Assembly (NCBI RefSeq): GCF_958979055.1
Contig: NC_084897.1
Location: forward strand, 26,209,628-26,273,627
Length of the DNA stretch: 64,000 bases
Origin: Alnus glutinosa
Taxonomy: Eukaryota; Streptophyta; Magnoliopsida; Fagales; Betulaceae
Direction of reading: 5' to 3'
Shown here: piece by piece, positions 11,205-23,000 of the stretch
Layout of the letters: each line of letters begins with the position of its first letter
How positions within the stretch are numbered: position 1 is the first letter of the stretch
The notes under the pieces: model-generated
The model's input: only the letters and a program-made list of their open reading frames with translations
Databases searched by the model: none
Told to the model about the DNA's origin: nothing
Made by a program: the position numbers and the translations under genes

Positions 11205-13247
11205 TCAAACAATGGCAAAATACGAAACAAGAAGCACTGAGAGTGCGTAGGTAAGAGTTTTCAACTTGGGTGAATGACTGGATGAAGCTGCCACAGGTAT
11301 AATAGAACTGCTTCCACTCCTTTTGGTGGCTTCAGGATTGATGGCAAGAGCAGGGGAAGTGGCAGGAGAGTGTGACGGGCTGACAGCTAGAGTGTTCGAA
11401 TTTCTGTCGTCGTAACCTAAGGACACCAAGTCTCATTATAACCGCTTGAAGAAATTATCATGAGAAGAAATAATTTCACACTGAAATTCAATCTTAAAAG
11501 AAATACAAGGTGAAACTGCACTCACAGTTAGAGTCCTTCCAACCCAATACCATCCTCTGGCGATCAAAAACTATGTGATAACCAGTCATGAAGTTTTCTG
11601 GATGAAAATAAATAAATTCATGATGTAAGTGACAATTTTCAATTCAGTGATATATGGAGCCAAGGAAATTCACATTGAAATTCAATGTCCAATTCAAAAC
11701 AAGGAGTGCTGCCAACTATGACCATCCTCCATTTATTTGAACCCTCGCATTAATAATCTCAATACATATTTTGTATCTTTAAATTACAGACTATTGAACA
11801 GGCGTCTTGGCATACTGATTTTTAGCCATCATGGAGTGGAAATGTAGGTTTAACTAGGAAGGGCTAACCGACTCAGAAGGGTGAATATAGTAATGGTTTT
11901 CAAATTCTAATTTGCTACACCAAATGCACACAAGATGAGCCAACTTTGTTGATCTGATGTTATGAACCTAAATATCAAGTCCGTAACGAGATAATTTGGG
12001 TAAGTTTTTAGAGGAGACTTGAACCTCCTTCAAACATAAATTTGGAAATAAACTTCTCACTAAAGTTTGGATTTTAAATAGACTTACATCCAACAATAAG
12101 ACTCCTAATATGAAATAACTTACCATCAAAGACTCCTACTTGTAATTACACCGGGACATATTGGAAGATGACCTTTATTCGACAGCTACTAACTCTACTA
12201 AACTGAAATACTTGAGACCCACTAAAACACTTCTCAACAAAAGACTATAGAGACATGGTCTTTAATGAACTTCTAATCCTAAGAGGACTGTAACATCTGG
12301 CCTGTTCACCTAAAAGCTACAAATACCCCTTCCCTTCCCCCTATCCTAAGAAACTAATTTCATCAATCCCAAACTTATATAATCTTAATCTCCAAAACAC
12401 AAAAATGATTCCAGCACTTCTCTGTTTTTTTATAAAACTTCAGACTATGTCATCAACAAAGTTGCAACCAGAGCAAGATTATGTAGATCTTCCACAACAA
12501 TATAGTACTTCTGATTGTCGCCTTATTGAGGAATGAATGCACAATTCAAAACCCAAAATTACAGGAAAACATGAAAATGCAACTTCAACAATACAAACAT
12601 GTTTTAAAATGAGCATGGTTGTTCTTTCTCAGCAAATAAGCAAAGTTACAGATAAGGAGATACTCACGTCCTATGATGTTTATCTTTTCAATTTTGAGAA
12701 GACCCAGACAATACACAAGATATCCTCCCTGAAGACCACAACGTCAATTTTAGCATAACTCAAGCAGGAGCAGGAAAATTAAAGCTCTAGAAGTGAGACC
12801 ACACCTCAATGTAGACCAAGTGTGTTGGATTAGTGAGGAAATAATGGTCTCCACCTTTCATTGTCAGATTCACAACAGGAACTTCATATCTGTCTTGAGT
12901 TGGACTGTAAATAAAGTGGAAGTCAATACCCCAGAGTTGGAAGGGGAAAACTAATACAAAATAGGAATAGATATAGATAACCTTAAGTCATAACAGTATT
13001 CAAAGGGGATTTGGGAATCAGATGAATGCCGCTTTTCTTGGACCTGGGAATTGAACTGCACAACAACATATATCATAGATATTCATATGCTATAAAATGG
13101 AACTCCCAGTGATATCATGAAACACGTTATTTAAAGCACTTACAGTCTCAGAAATGAATGTATAAGCTGGGTCGGTTAGGCTTGTAAACGATGTACCAGA
13201 GTCGAAGATTACACTGAGCCCCAGCTCAGAAGAATTTCTTCCCACAG

Positions 13248-13252
13248 TTATT
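13248..13252 (-). other. One-base deletion and premature stop in AP2 exon 5
   Basis: AP1 reads cacagttatttgagtg on the plus strand where AP2 reads cacagttattgagtg. The lost T changes CAA ATA ACT to CAA TAA CTG on the coding strand. It sits in a short T-run next to a codon repeat, a usual place for slippage. Confidence 0.85.
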
Positions 13253-14648
13253 GAGTGATGCCGATGTTATAAGTTTGACTGATAACAAGTTCCAAAGGGC
13301 AAAATCAGTACAAGTAGCATGGGATTTCAGTCAAAGATAGTCTTTTTGTCAAACTAAACAAACTTTCCCATCAGCATTTTGAATATCACAAAGTGACAAC
13401 TTACTGCGATTGCTTAACATTGAATGGTGTTTCTTTTTGGTCTGAGCTGCCATTATTTCCAAAAGTGATTCTCCCCAGCCCATCAGGTCCAAAACACATG
13501 GAAAAAGAATTCAAAGCTAGACCATTTCTTGCTAAGGTGCTAGGAACAGATATATCATCCATACCAAGCCCAAATAGACCGTTTGGTGTTAAACCCTCCA
13601 AAAAAGCACCAGTCTGGCTTTGACCACAACTGCAACAGAGTAACATGTTTGATCACAAGGGCCACAAATTCAAGATAATTTGCTGAACAAATCTGACCAC
13701 TGGGTTAAAAACAATAAGCAGCTTCAAGGAATAAAAAAAGTAATGCTAGCAAAATCAGAAATGTTTTTGGTGATATCGCTGACCCCTCTAGAGGTTTAAA
13801 ACCATGGTAAAACAACACCTTGAACATCCTCATAAATAATAATTCCTACTTGAGGAGGAGAAAAGCCATACCAAACTCCAGATTTCATCATCAATGTAAT
13901 TTGCAAAAATATCTGCTTTTCCAGATCTTCTGTCATTTTAACTAACAATTCTTTCATTTTAATCAAGTTATCTTAAAATTGATATCACTATAGATATAAA
14001 ATCGTTATTGTGTTCACTTGAAAATCTGCCTGTGTAGTACCTAATGGATTTTTGCCATATATCCCAAAACTGCATATGAGGTTTCAAATATTTACCCCAA
14101 AATTTTTGGTAGCAATGCAATGAAATATAGCCTACCCAAAAGTAATCGGAGTGTTCACAGCCCTTAGCTGATCATCATCTGTAATTAAGTGCAAAACATC
14201 CTCCACCAAGATCCCAGTAGATGAAGTGTTATTAGAAAGATACTCAACTTTATAAGCACAATCACTGCTTGCTGAAGGGCATTGACGATGTTCGCAAAAG
14301 CTGTTGTTGCAGGAAACTATTTCACTTGTTGATGAATTATTAGGGCTGTAGATGTTAAGGGGTAATACCTGCTGGATAAAAGGATTAAGTAGGTAATTCT
14401 CAAGGAATTCAGGACTTGACTAAAGTTTCTTTCACCACCAATCCATAAAACAACTAAATACATGGAAAACATAAGTCCAGTCTAAAAATAACAATTCTAT
14501 AGATCAGATATAACATTATAGTCAACTTGCACTTCACTAACGTTTCTGGATGTTATTACCATGCATTGGTAGAATTTGCTGAGCGTGGCAAAGAAAAACA
14601 TTGGCAGCTATTGTCATGAGCCCGGGATGCTCAATTGTTTATGATTTC

Positions 14649-14825
14649 AAAATGAGTAATGCTATATACCACACTGTTATTCCACTTTGCTAATGTTATA
14701 CTGTCAATTAACCCTTATTTTATTTATTTATTTTTAACAAGGGCTGATTGACAATACTACATCAACAATGTTACACCATACTTTTATTCTACTTTGCCAA
14801 TGTGACAGTGCCAATCACTCATTTT
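14649..14825. mobile_element. MITE-like element in AP2 intron 2 (copy of 4328-4509)
   Basis: Same inverted ends and internal hairpin as in AP1 intron 2, slightly shorter in the A/T-rich centre. It is there because the host gene was duplicated, not through a second insertion. Confidence 0.6.
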
Positions 14826-16066
14826 CCCTTCATCTACAAACTCTCATTCTACAAAGATGCTTGATAATGGTAGATTCAACAAATTAATGGAAGGTCTACA
14901 CGACAGTTTTAAGCATGACTGCAATACTATAGTAACACATAGCCCTGTCGAATAGAAGTTCAAAAAAAAAAAAAAAAATCTGCATAGCAGTTTAAGCAAC
15001 AAAATGATTTATTAAAGACTAGCGGTTCCAAGAAGATAAATAAATAAACAAATATTAAAATCAAAAGTTAATAACATACCTGTCGAGGTGAGAACTGGAT
15101 GCTACTAAAGCAACCACCTTTCTTACAATCACATGGTAGCCAGAACAAATCACTGCCTGTGTCTAATGCCACCAAAAATGATAAACTTGGTGTCCCCACT
15201 GAAACATTGGCATAATGCAAACTGAAACACCAAGAAAATAAGAAGAAATAGTTAGTAGAGAAGTGACATGAAGAAGAACCCAATAAAACCTTCATCCCCC
15301 GTTTGTTCAACAAGAAAATTGAGGGAAAATCCAAAATTGTTCATTAAGGGACACGCTCTGAGCTTATATTTTCCATCTTCAATAATAAATATGAAAGAAA
15401 CGCCAGACAATTACATGTTTGGCTGTAAATTAAGGGATAATTAATTATAAGGTCTAAAAGACAGAATCCGCTAAAAATAAAAAGACCACAAAAGAAAAAC
15501 ACTTCAATTAACCGAGCCTAATAAAGACAACAATTGCTACGAAACAGGTCCAAATGCACATGATCCGAGTATCCGAGTCTGATAACTAACAACAAAAGTA
15601 AACAGGAAAACTCTCATCTCCTTTTCTTTTCCTCCAGTTTCTCAGCACCCAAATCTTCAAAAACCCACTAAAAATTCCCCAAAAAAAATAAATAAAAAGG
15701 AACAAAGAACTCGGGGACGGGCTTATAAGGGTCGTACTGTCCCAAAGGGGCGAGGAGATACGTGTCGTTTCCACCGGAGAAAGTGAGCGGCGATGACTGA
15801 TCGTTGCTGGCGGCGAGGTGGCGGCCCCGAATCATGCGGTCTCGGTTTGCCATAGCGACGTAGTATTCTACACTCCCTTTCTCCGGGAGCCCCTCGACTC
15901 CGAGAATTCCCTTGACCGGGGGGGAGTACCGATGGTGGACGTCGAACCCGAACTGCGACCCAACCCCGTAACAGCTCCGGCAACCAAAACCCAACAACAA
16001 AACGAATAGTATAAAGGAGTAGTATGTAGAAGGAATTTTAGGAGGCCAGGCCAAGGCCAATGCCAT

Positions 16067-16361
16067 AGCTCAGAATAGAAGGTGTTGTTGCAGAGAGAGA
16101 TTGAGAGAATGTCTGTGACTGTAAAGTCTCTCCGGAGTCAATTTGAAAGGATTGAAGAATGTGTTGCCGCGTTCTTTCACCTCCCTTTCTTTTCTATCTA
16201 TTTTCAATGCGTGGTTTTGACAACGTATCACATTCGTGATTCACATGGGAAATGCTCAAGATATTCGTAGTTAAGAACAAGTGCCCACACCAATGTGACT
16301 TGTGTTGGTGCATTTATTGTGCACCATGAGCGCATGGGATTGGCCTTAAATGCTGTAGTTT
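16067..16361. other. AP2 5' flank and junction to the NHL segment
   Basis: The stretch to about 16245 matches the AP1 5' flank. At gtgattcacat the two copies part, and a different segment (to 17779) begins. The left junction and the right one at 17780 mark a replacement of about 1.5 kb against about 1.7 kb in the AP1 copy. Confidence 0.55.
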
Positions 16362-16447
16362 AATCAACTGTCTATATTCAATCTTCTAAAATCTTAAAGC
16401 TTTTACTGGTCAAATTTTTTAACCATTGATAAAAATTAACTCCACAG
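16362..16447. repeat. Left arm of inverted repeat around NHL fragment
   Basis: Read on the minus strand this arm contains gaccagtaaaagcttt and gaatatagacagttg. An inverted partner lies at 17422-17525 with gaccagtaaaagctttt and gaatgtagactgttg. The arms are imperfect, about 90-100 bp each, and face each other across the LEA2/NHL sequence. Confidence 0.6.
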
Positions 16448-17123
16448 GACTTGGATTTCATTGCAACCCCGGTGATACCCTGATCAGACGGAACTCTAAT
16501 CCCGACCTTCTTGCTCCTCAGCCCTCCCAGCTTCACATTCACTTTTGTGTCCATCTGAATCTTCATGGGGACACTGCTCTTCCGCTTCAGATCCGACCTC
16601 AGCGACGTCACCAACTCCGTGTCCAGATCTGTCGACGCCGTCAGGATCGCTATGGAACTTGTCTCGTTCTTCTTGTCGCTGGTGAAGGCGGGGATAGAGC
16701 GGTTGGCAATTTGTACGGAGTCGAAGGATAAGCAAGACAGGGTAAAGGGGTCGTAGAAGAAGGGGATGTGGGAGTCGGGGTTCTTGGAGGAGAGTGTGAG
16801 GTTGAGGAGGGAGGAGGAGTCGGCGGCGGTGGTGAGGTTCAGCTTTGCAATGCGGAGGGAGGAGATCCAGAACTGCGGCCGCTGCGGGTGGTAGAGCACG
16901 TAGAGGGCCTCGCCGGCGATGGCTGCCAGGAGTAAAAGCAGCGACCAGATATATGTTTGACGGCGACGCCCTTCTTTTCGTTTTCATATATATGCTTTAA
17001 CTCCTCTATTTTTATGAGAAAACTCCTTGATATATTTGTGCCTCTATTTTCCTAAGAGTAGACTTTGTCAATGGCTGTGCCGTTGGTGGTGGGCTTGGAA
17101 GAAGGGTAGACTTTGTCTGTCAT
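16378..17123 (-). pseudogene. LEA2/NHL (NDR1/HIN1-like) gene, broken
   Basis: NHL/LEA2 proteins are plant membrane-anchored proteins with a short cytosolic N terminus, one membrane segment and an extracellular LEA2 domain. The N terminus starts at the ATG 17121-17123 (MTDKVYPSSKPTTNGTA, typical of the family) but meets a TAG at 17052-17054. The body lies in another frame: a basic RRR stretch, a hydrophobic segment LLLLLAAIAGEALYVLYHP, then the LEA2 domain (about 16899 down to 16450). That frame has a TGA at 16984-16986 and no ATG before the membrane segment. The usual proline/arginine-rich linker is shortened. The expected C-terminal W-x-F-type ending is missing: the last residues (SKSCGVNFYQW...) read through the left inverted-repeat arm to a stop at 16378. 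A reading-frame break plus a changed C terminus makes this a pseudogene or captured fragment. Confidence 0.75.
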
Positions 17124-17331
17124 TTTTGCGATTTGGAAGAGGAAGAAGAGAGGGCTCTGTGAATTCTGTGTAAAAAGGGAAGAAGAGAATGAGAGAGACA
17201 GAGACAGAGACGAGATTGGCAAACTGGGAATCTCTTCACTGCTAGTTTTCTTGTAAAAAATTTCTTTTTCTACACTCATTTTCTTTACTGTCTCACTTGA
17301 ATGCCCAGATTGTCGAGTTATTTGCGCATGC

Positions 17332-17339
17332 TTTATATA
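17332..17339 (-). promoter_or_regulatory. TATA-like box upstream of NHL remnant
   Basis: The minus strand reads ttatataaag here, about 210 bp upstream of the former NHL start codon. It suggests that promoter DNA came with the gene piece. Position and sequence only; no other support. Confidence 0.35.
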
Positions 17340-17421
17340 ACGAGTAAACCTGTTGGGTTTATCTTTGTTTATGGAATTCTGCTTAATGCAGAAAATGGGA
17401 AAGAGAAAATGAGAGAAGGGT

Positions 17422-17525
17422 CGTGGGGTTAAGTTGAACCATGGTTTAAAAACATGACCAGTAAAAGCTTTTATAAGGAAAGTAACTTTATAAATTTTGG
17501 GAGATTTGAATGTAGACTGTTGCTT
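17422..17525. repeat. Right arm of inverted repeat around NHL fragment
   Basis: Inverted partner of 16362-16447. The best-matching part is gaccagtaaaagctttt at 17455-17471. It lies just outside the putative NHL promoter. Confidence 0.6.
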
Positions 17526-17779
17526 TTTTTCTTTTCTTTTTTTTTTTTTTTTTGTGAGTACATTGTAGAAAGAAACGAAAAGAAAGAAAGAAAAAAAGCT
17601 AACTTATGGAACAAAGAAAGTGGAGGGGGTATCTTTTCCAAATTATAGAAGAAAAGACGAGGGTAATGGGGAAAGGAAGGGAAAGCAGCCAGAATAAATT
17701 TTAATTGTGGTCTAATTTGCCACATGGTAGGCACAGAAGTTTACACTTCGGTTAATATGACTAGCTTGCCAGCTAGCAG
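17526..17779. other. Low-complexity flank (T-run, GA-rich)
   Basis: A long T tract, then a purine-rich stretch of AAAG/GAAA units. No gene is seen. It ends at the junction where similarity to the AP1 upstream block resumes (tttagggagtga, 17780). Confidence 0.5.
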
Positions 17780-17899
17780 TTTAGGGAGTGATTTGTAATT
17801 ATAGTTTACCACAAGGACCTCCATGAACTTTTTGTACCACAATGAGTGATTCGTAATTGACGCAAACCCCAATGATCAGTAGTGCAATTATCCCTTTTA
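17780..17899. repeat. Fold-back repeat FB, right arm only
   Basis: This matches the right arm of the full copy at 7451-7772 from tttagggagtga onward. The left arm is missing because the NHL-bearing segment joins here. Confidence 0.65.
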
Positions 17900-18108
17900 A
17901 ATTCTACGTGATAAGCACAAATAACAAATAACTTTCCAATCGAAACTTTCATTTGAAATTTGAGTGGTAACTATCACGAAACCACCCCCAAAGTCAATTT
18001 GGGTGGTGACCGCCCCTATAATTTATTATTTATTATTTATTATTTTTATTATTAAGGACGCGTATCATATCATTATTGCTGTTAATGTGGCAATACGATG
18101 GTTTTGCA

Positions 18109-18997
18109 TTAAATTTTGGGTTAAATACCCTATTGATACCTGAGTTTTAGGCTTTTTTAAATTTAGTGCCTGAGTTTTCATTTGTTTTATAGGTGGTGCC
18201 TGAGTTAGGAGAAAAAAACCCGTTTTGTACCTCTGTTACATTTTCCGTTAAAATATTAACAGTCTACCTGAGATTGACACGTGTCACTATATAAAAAATT
18301 AAAAAAAAATTTAAAAAAAAATTATATAAAATAAGAAAATAATACAATTTTTTTTTAAAAAAAAAAAAATTGAAAAAAAAAAGAAAAAAAAAAGAAGAGG
18401 AGTGGCTCTTTGGCTACCATGGGAGTAGCTAGCCACCCCCATTTTGGCCAAGGGAGTGTCTGAGCCATCCCTTGGCCAGTCTGGGGTTGGCCAGAAAACA
18501 TAAAAAAAAAAATTGATGGGTTTTGACCTTTGGTGTGGCCGAATGAGAGTGGTTCTGCCACCTCCACGGGCAAACCCTTTAATTTTTTTTAGAGGGTTTG
18601 GCTCTTAAGGGTGGCCGAAGGGCCAAAACCCATCAAATTTTTTTTTTTTTTTTTTTGCCATGGCCCATGGGGGTGGTTCGGCCACCATAAACCGGCCAAG
18701 GGAGTGGCTTTAAGCCACCCCCTCTTTTTTTTTTCAATTTTTTTTTTTAAATTGTATTATTTTTATATAATTTTTTTTAAGATTTTTAATTTTTTTTATA
18801 TAGTGCCACGTGTCAACCACTGTGGTTGACACATGGAAAGCCGTTAATAATTGGACAGAAAATGTAACAGAGGTACTAAACGGGCTTTTACTCCTAACTC
18901 AGGTACCATATATAAAACAAATGTAAATTCAAGTGCTAAATTTAAAAAAGCTTAAAACTCACGTACCAATAAAATATTTATTTAACCCTTAAATTTT
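18109..18997. mobile_element. Mutator-like fold-back element E2 (871 bp)
   Basis: Element 18118-18988 starts gggttaaatac and ends atttaaccc. It has long inverted arms and an exact 9-bp direct repeat ttaaatttt on both sides (18109-18117 and 18989-18997). The flanks also match those of E1, so E1 and E2 are one insertion copied by the block duplication. The core holds GC-rich ggccaccc/gggtggcc motifs and long T/A runs. No transposase is encoded. Confidence 0.85.
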
Positions 18998-20006
18998 AAA
19001 GTTATTTGTCATTTATATTTACTTTAAAAAAATTTAGATGAAAAATTAAGTTTTAAGTTACTTTTTAAAAATTAAAAAGCTTATTATAAATCGGTAAAAT
19101 AACGTAGACTAATTTTATATTTTTCATCTAAATGACGTTATTCATCCACCTACAGTAAAAAGTATAGTTGTTAATTTGGCAAGACACATCTCTCTCTCTC
19201 TCTCTCTCTCTCTCTTTTCTTTTCTTTTTCCGTCGTATTACCAAACAACTTTATTATTTTTCTCTTAAAAAAAAAAAAAAAAATTCAAAATCTTTACCAA
19301 ACTCTTATTTCATTCTAGAAAGCAAATAGCAGACTAATCAGTCTTGTGTGAAAGGATATCATTAATGTTGGTGGCTTTCTGCTTGACCTTGTGGTGGCAA
19401 GCGGTCCAATTAGTGCTTTGGTCAAAACAAGCTTTCTTTTGAGTAATGTTAACTGCTTTACATAATTAAATATTAGATTGGACCAGTGTAAATATTTAAC
19501 TTTACGCGTTTTTTCATCGGCTTTGAAGTTTTTGACGTATTTATTGGTTAAATAAATACTTAATATTGATATAATAATAACCACCGTAGCACGTATTTGA
19601 ATCTTGAAAGGGACTACTTATAAAAAGGGCTGTCGTTTTAATCTATTATATAGTATATCATAATGGAGATTTCCAACTGTTTCGACCGGAAGAATGAATA
19701 ACATAGCTCCAAAATCTCAAAGTTTAAACTTGAAAATTGAAATGTAACAACTCTATAACAATGGCTTCTGTTTATAAATTATCTAGAATATAAAAATTCA
19801 TTATTTACAACCCCATGTTCAAATAATTGCCCCCAAACACAAAAAGGAGAGGAAAAAAGAAGAAGAAGAAGCCAACAATGCTTCCTATTCTTTATTGTTT
19901 GAAGAAAATAAAAGAAACAAAAAAAAATGCTGTAAACCTGAAATACAATGCATATCAATGTGTATGATACAGGGGTCGAGAAGCCTCAGGAAAAAAAAAG
20001 AATTGA
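18998..20006. other. Intergenic DNA between E2 and AP3
   Basis: To about 19175 this matches the flank after E1. A (CT)n tract follows at 19190-19214, then AT-rich DNA. From about 19706 the sequence is a diverged version of the AP1/AP2 3' flank and probably carries the AP3 3' UTR. No other gene is recognised. Confidence 0.5.
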
Positions 20007-23000
20007 TCAAACAATGGCAAAAAATGAAACAAAAAGCATTGAGAGAGTGTAAGTACAAAACTTCAACTTAGGTGAATGATTGGATGGTGATGGCATAGGT
20101 ATACTAGAATTGTTTCCATTCGGTTTTGCGGCTTCTGGGTTGACGACAGTGGGGGAACCACCAGGAGAGGGTGATGGGCTGACTGCTAGAGTGTTCGAAT
20201 TCACATCATCGTAGCCTGGGGACACCAAGTCTCATTATAAACACTTAAAGAAATTATCATGAGAAATGAAATTCAATCTTAAAAGAAATACAAGGTGATG
20301 AAACTGCACTCACAGTTAGAGTCCTTCCAACCCAATACCATTCTCTTGCGATCAAAAACAATGTGATAACCAGTCATGAAGTTTTCTGGATGAAGATGAA
20401 TAAATTCATATTGTAAGTGGCAATTTCCCAATTCAAACGTGTAAGGATACATAATGGCTTTCAATGACATATGGGGACAAGAAAATCCAGGTCATAGTTT
20501 TACCAAAATCTAACTAGGCAATATCGGCTTGTTCAACAATGCAATGATGAAATCGTGTTCGTTGTTTCTCATGCAAACATCAATGTCTGATTTAAAACAT
20601 AGAGAGCACAACCAACCATGACCAGCCTCCTTCTATTTGTACCCTCACATTGATAATCTGAGTATATACTTTGTATCTTTAAATCAGAGACCAGTGAAGA
20701 GGTATCTTGGCATAATAATTTTTAAGCACCAGGGAGTGGAAATATAGGTTTAAACATCACTGTCTGATTTACAACTTCAGAATTCGTTATCAACAAATTT
20801 GCAAACAGAGCAAGATAATATAGGACTTTCGCAACAATATAGTATTTCTGATAGTCACCTTGTAGAGGAATGAATGCACAAATTCCAAATCCCAAATTTA
20901 CAAAAAAAATGAAAAATGCAACTCCATTATATGCAGGTTTTAGAATAAGAAAAGTTATTCTTTCTCTGCAAAAACTAAAGTTACTTATAAATAGATACTC
21001 ACGTCCTATGATGTTTATATCTTCGCTTTTGAGAAGAGCCAGACAATACACATATCCACCCTGAAGACCACAACATCAAATTTCAGCATAATTCAAGCAG
21101 GAATAGGAAATTAAAGCACTAGAACTAAGACCACACCTGAATAGAGAACAATTCTATGGGACTATGGAGAAAATATATGTCTCCACCTTTCATTGTCAGA
21201 TTCACATCAGGAATCATATCGACGCTTTGATTTGCACTGCATGCAAAGTGGAAGTTAGTCCCTCAGGGTTGAAAGGAGAAAACTAATACAAAACAGGAAT
21301 AGGGTTTTCTCTAGATATAGATGACCTTAAGTTATAACAATATTCAAAAGGGAGCTGGGAATCAGATGCATGCCGCTTTTCTTGAACGTTGGAATTGAAC
21401 TGCAAAACAACATAATCATTGATAATTATATATTTTAAGATGAAACTCCCAGTGATATCATGAAACACATTATTTCAAGAACTTACACTCTCAGAAATAA
21501 AAGTATAAGCTGGGTCGGTTAGGGCTGTAAACGATGTACCAGAGTCAAAGATTGCACTGAACCCCAGCTTAGAAGAATTTTTTCCCACAGTTATTTGAGT
21601 GATGCTGATGTTATAAGTAGGACTGATAACAAGTTCCCAAGGACAAAATCAGTACAAACAGCATGGGATTTCAGTCAAAGATAATCTTTTTGCGAAACTA
21701 AACAAACTTTCCCATCAGCATTTTCAATATCAAGAAGTGACAACTTACTGTGATTGCCTGACATTGAATGGTGTTTCTTTTTGGTCTGAGCTGCCATTAT
21801 TTCCAAAAGTGATTCTCCCCAAAGTATCAGGTCCAAAACACATGGAAAAAGAATTCGATGCTAGCCCATTTCTTGCTAAGGTGCTAGGAACAGATATATC
21901 CTCCATACCAAGCCCAAATAGACCGTTTGGTGCTCCACCCTCCAAAAAAGAACCAGTCTGGCTTTGACCACAACTGCAACAGAGTAACATAGTTCAATTA
22001 CAAGGGCCACAAATACAAAGAAAATTGCTGAACAATGCTGACCATTAGGTTAAAAACAAGAAGCAACTTCAGGGAATAAAAAATTAATTCTAGCCCATCA
22101 ATGAAGGAGAAGAAAAGAGCCGATTATCAGGTTAAAGGCTCCGATATGTTTTTGGTAATATCACTGACCACTCTAGAGGTTTCTAATATATTGATCTCCC
22201 AAGCATCATCTACCTACCCCCATGGGAATTTTTTTCAACTTTTCGCTTCTTGCATTAGAAAGATTTTTATTGAATCAGTACAAGCAAGGCAAATAACACC
22301 TTGAGGAATCCTCATAGTAAAAAGCCATACCAAACTCCAGATTCAGCATCCACATGATCTACATTTGCCAAAATATCCATTTTTTTCTAGATCTTTTGTC
22401 ATTTTAACTAATGATTATTTAATTCTAATCCGGTTTTTAAAATTGATATCATTACATATATAACATCAGTATCACGTTCACTTGAAAAGTTGCCTTTGTA
22501 GTACCTAGTGAATGTTTGTGATATTGCCAAAAACCACATAGGAGGGTTCAACAATGTCCCAAATTTTTTGGCAGCAGAGCAATGGCAAATAACCTACCCA
22601 AAAGTAATCGGAGCGTCAACAGGCTTTAGTTGATCATCATCTGTAATTAAGTGCAAAACATCGTCCACCAAGATCCCAGTAGATGAAGTATTACTAGAAA
22701 GATACACACGTTGATAAGCACAAGCACTAGTTGCTGAAGGGCATTGAGTTTGTTCGCATAAGGGACCGTTGCAGGCAACTATTCCGCTTGTTGATGAGTT
22801 ATTGGGGCTGTAAATGCTAAGGTTGAATACCTGTTTGATAAAAGAATTAAGTAATTCTCAAGGAATTCGAGACTTGAAGAAAGTTTCTTTCACCACCAAT
22901 CCACAAAACAACTAAATACATGGAAAACATCAGTCCAGCCTAAAACTATGATTCTGTAGATCAGATATAAGATATTACTCAATATGCACTACATTAACTT

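Larger units (their letters stand above)
11205..16066 (-). pseudogene. AP2: aspartyl protease gene with exon-5 frameshift
   Basis: All ten exons of AP1 are recognisable: 15738-16066, 15080-15221, 14136-14368, 13405-13629, 13144-13278, 12982-13055, 12805-12904, 12668-12728, 11526-11597, 11205-11416. Splice sites are intact, and the start gives four extra residues (MALA) before the AP1-like signal peptide. Exon 5 is 135 nt where AP1, AP3 and AP4 have 136. One T is missing in the tract at 13248-13252, which creates a stop codon at 13248-13250. Translation would end after about 319 residues, keeping the first catalytic DTGS (Asp130) but losing the DSGT half. The downstream exons otherwise stay in good frame, so the break is recent, or is a sequence error. 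It would be an active-site-incomplete protease if expressed. Confidence 0.88.
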
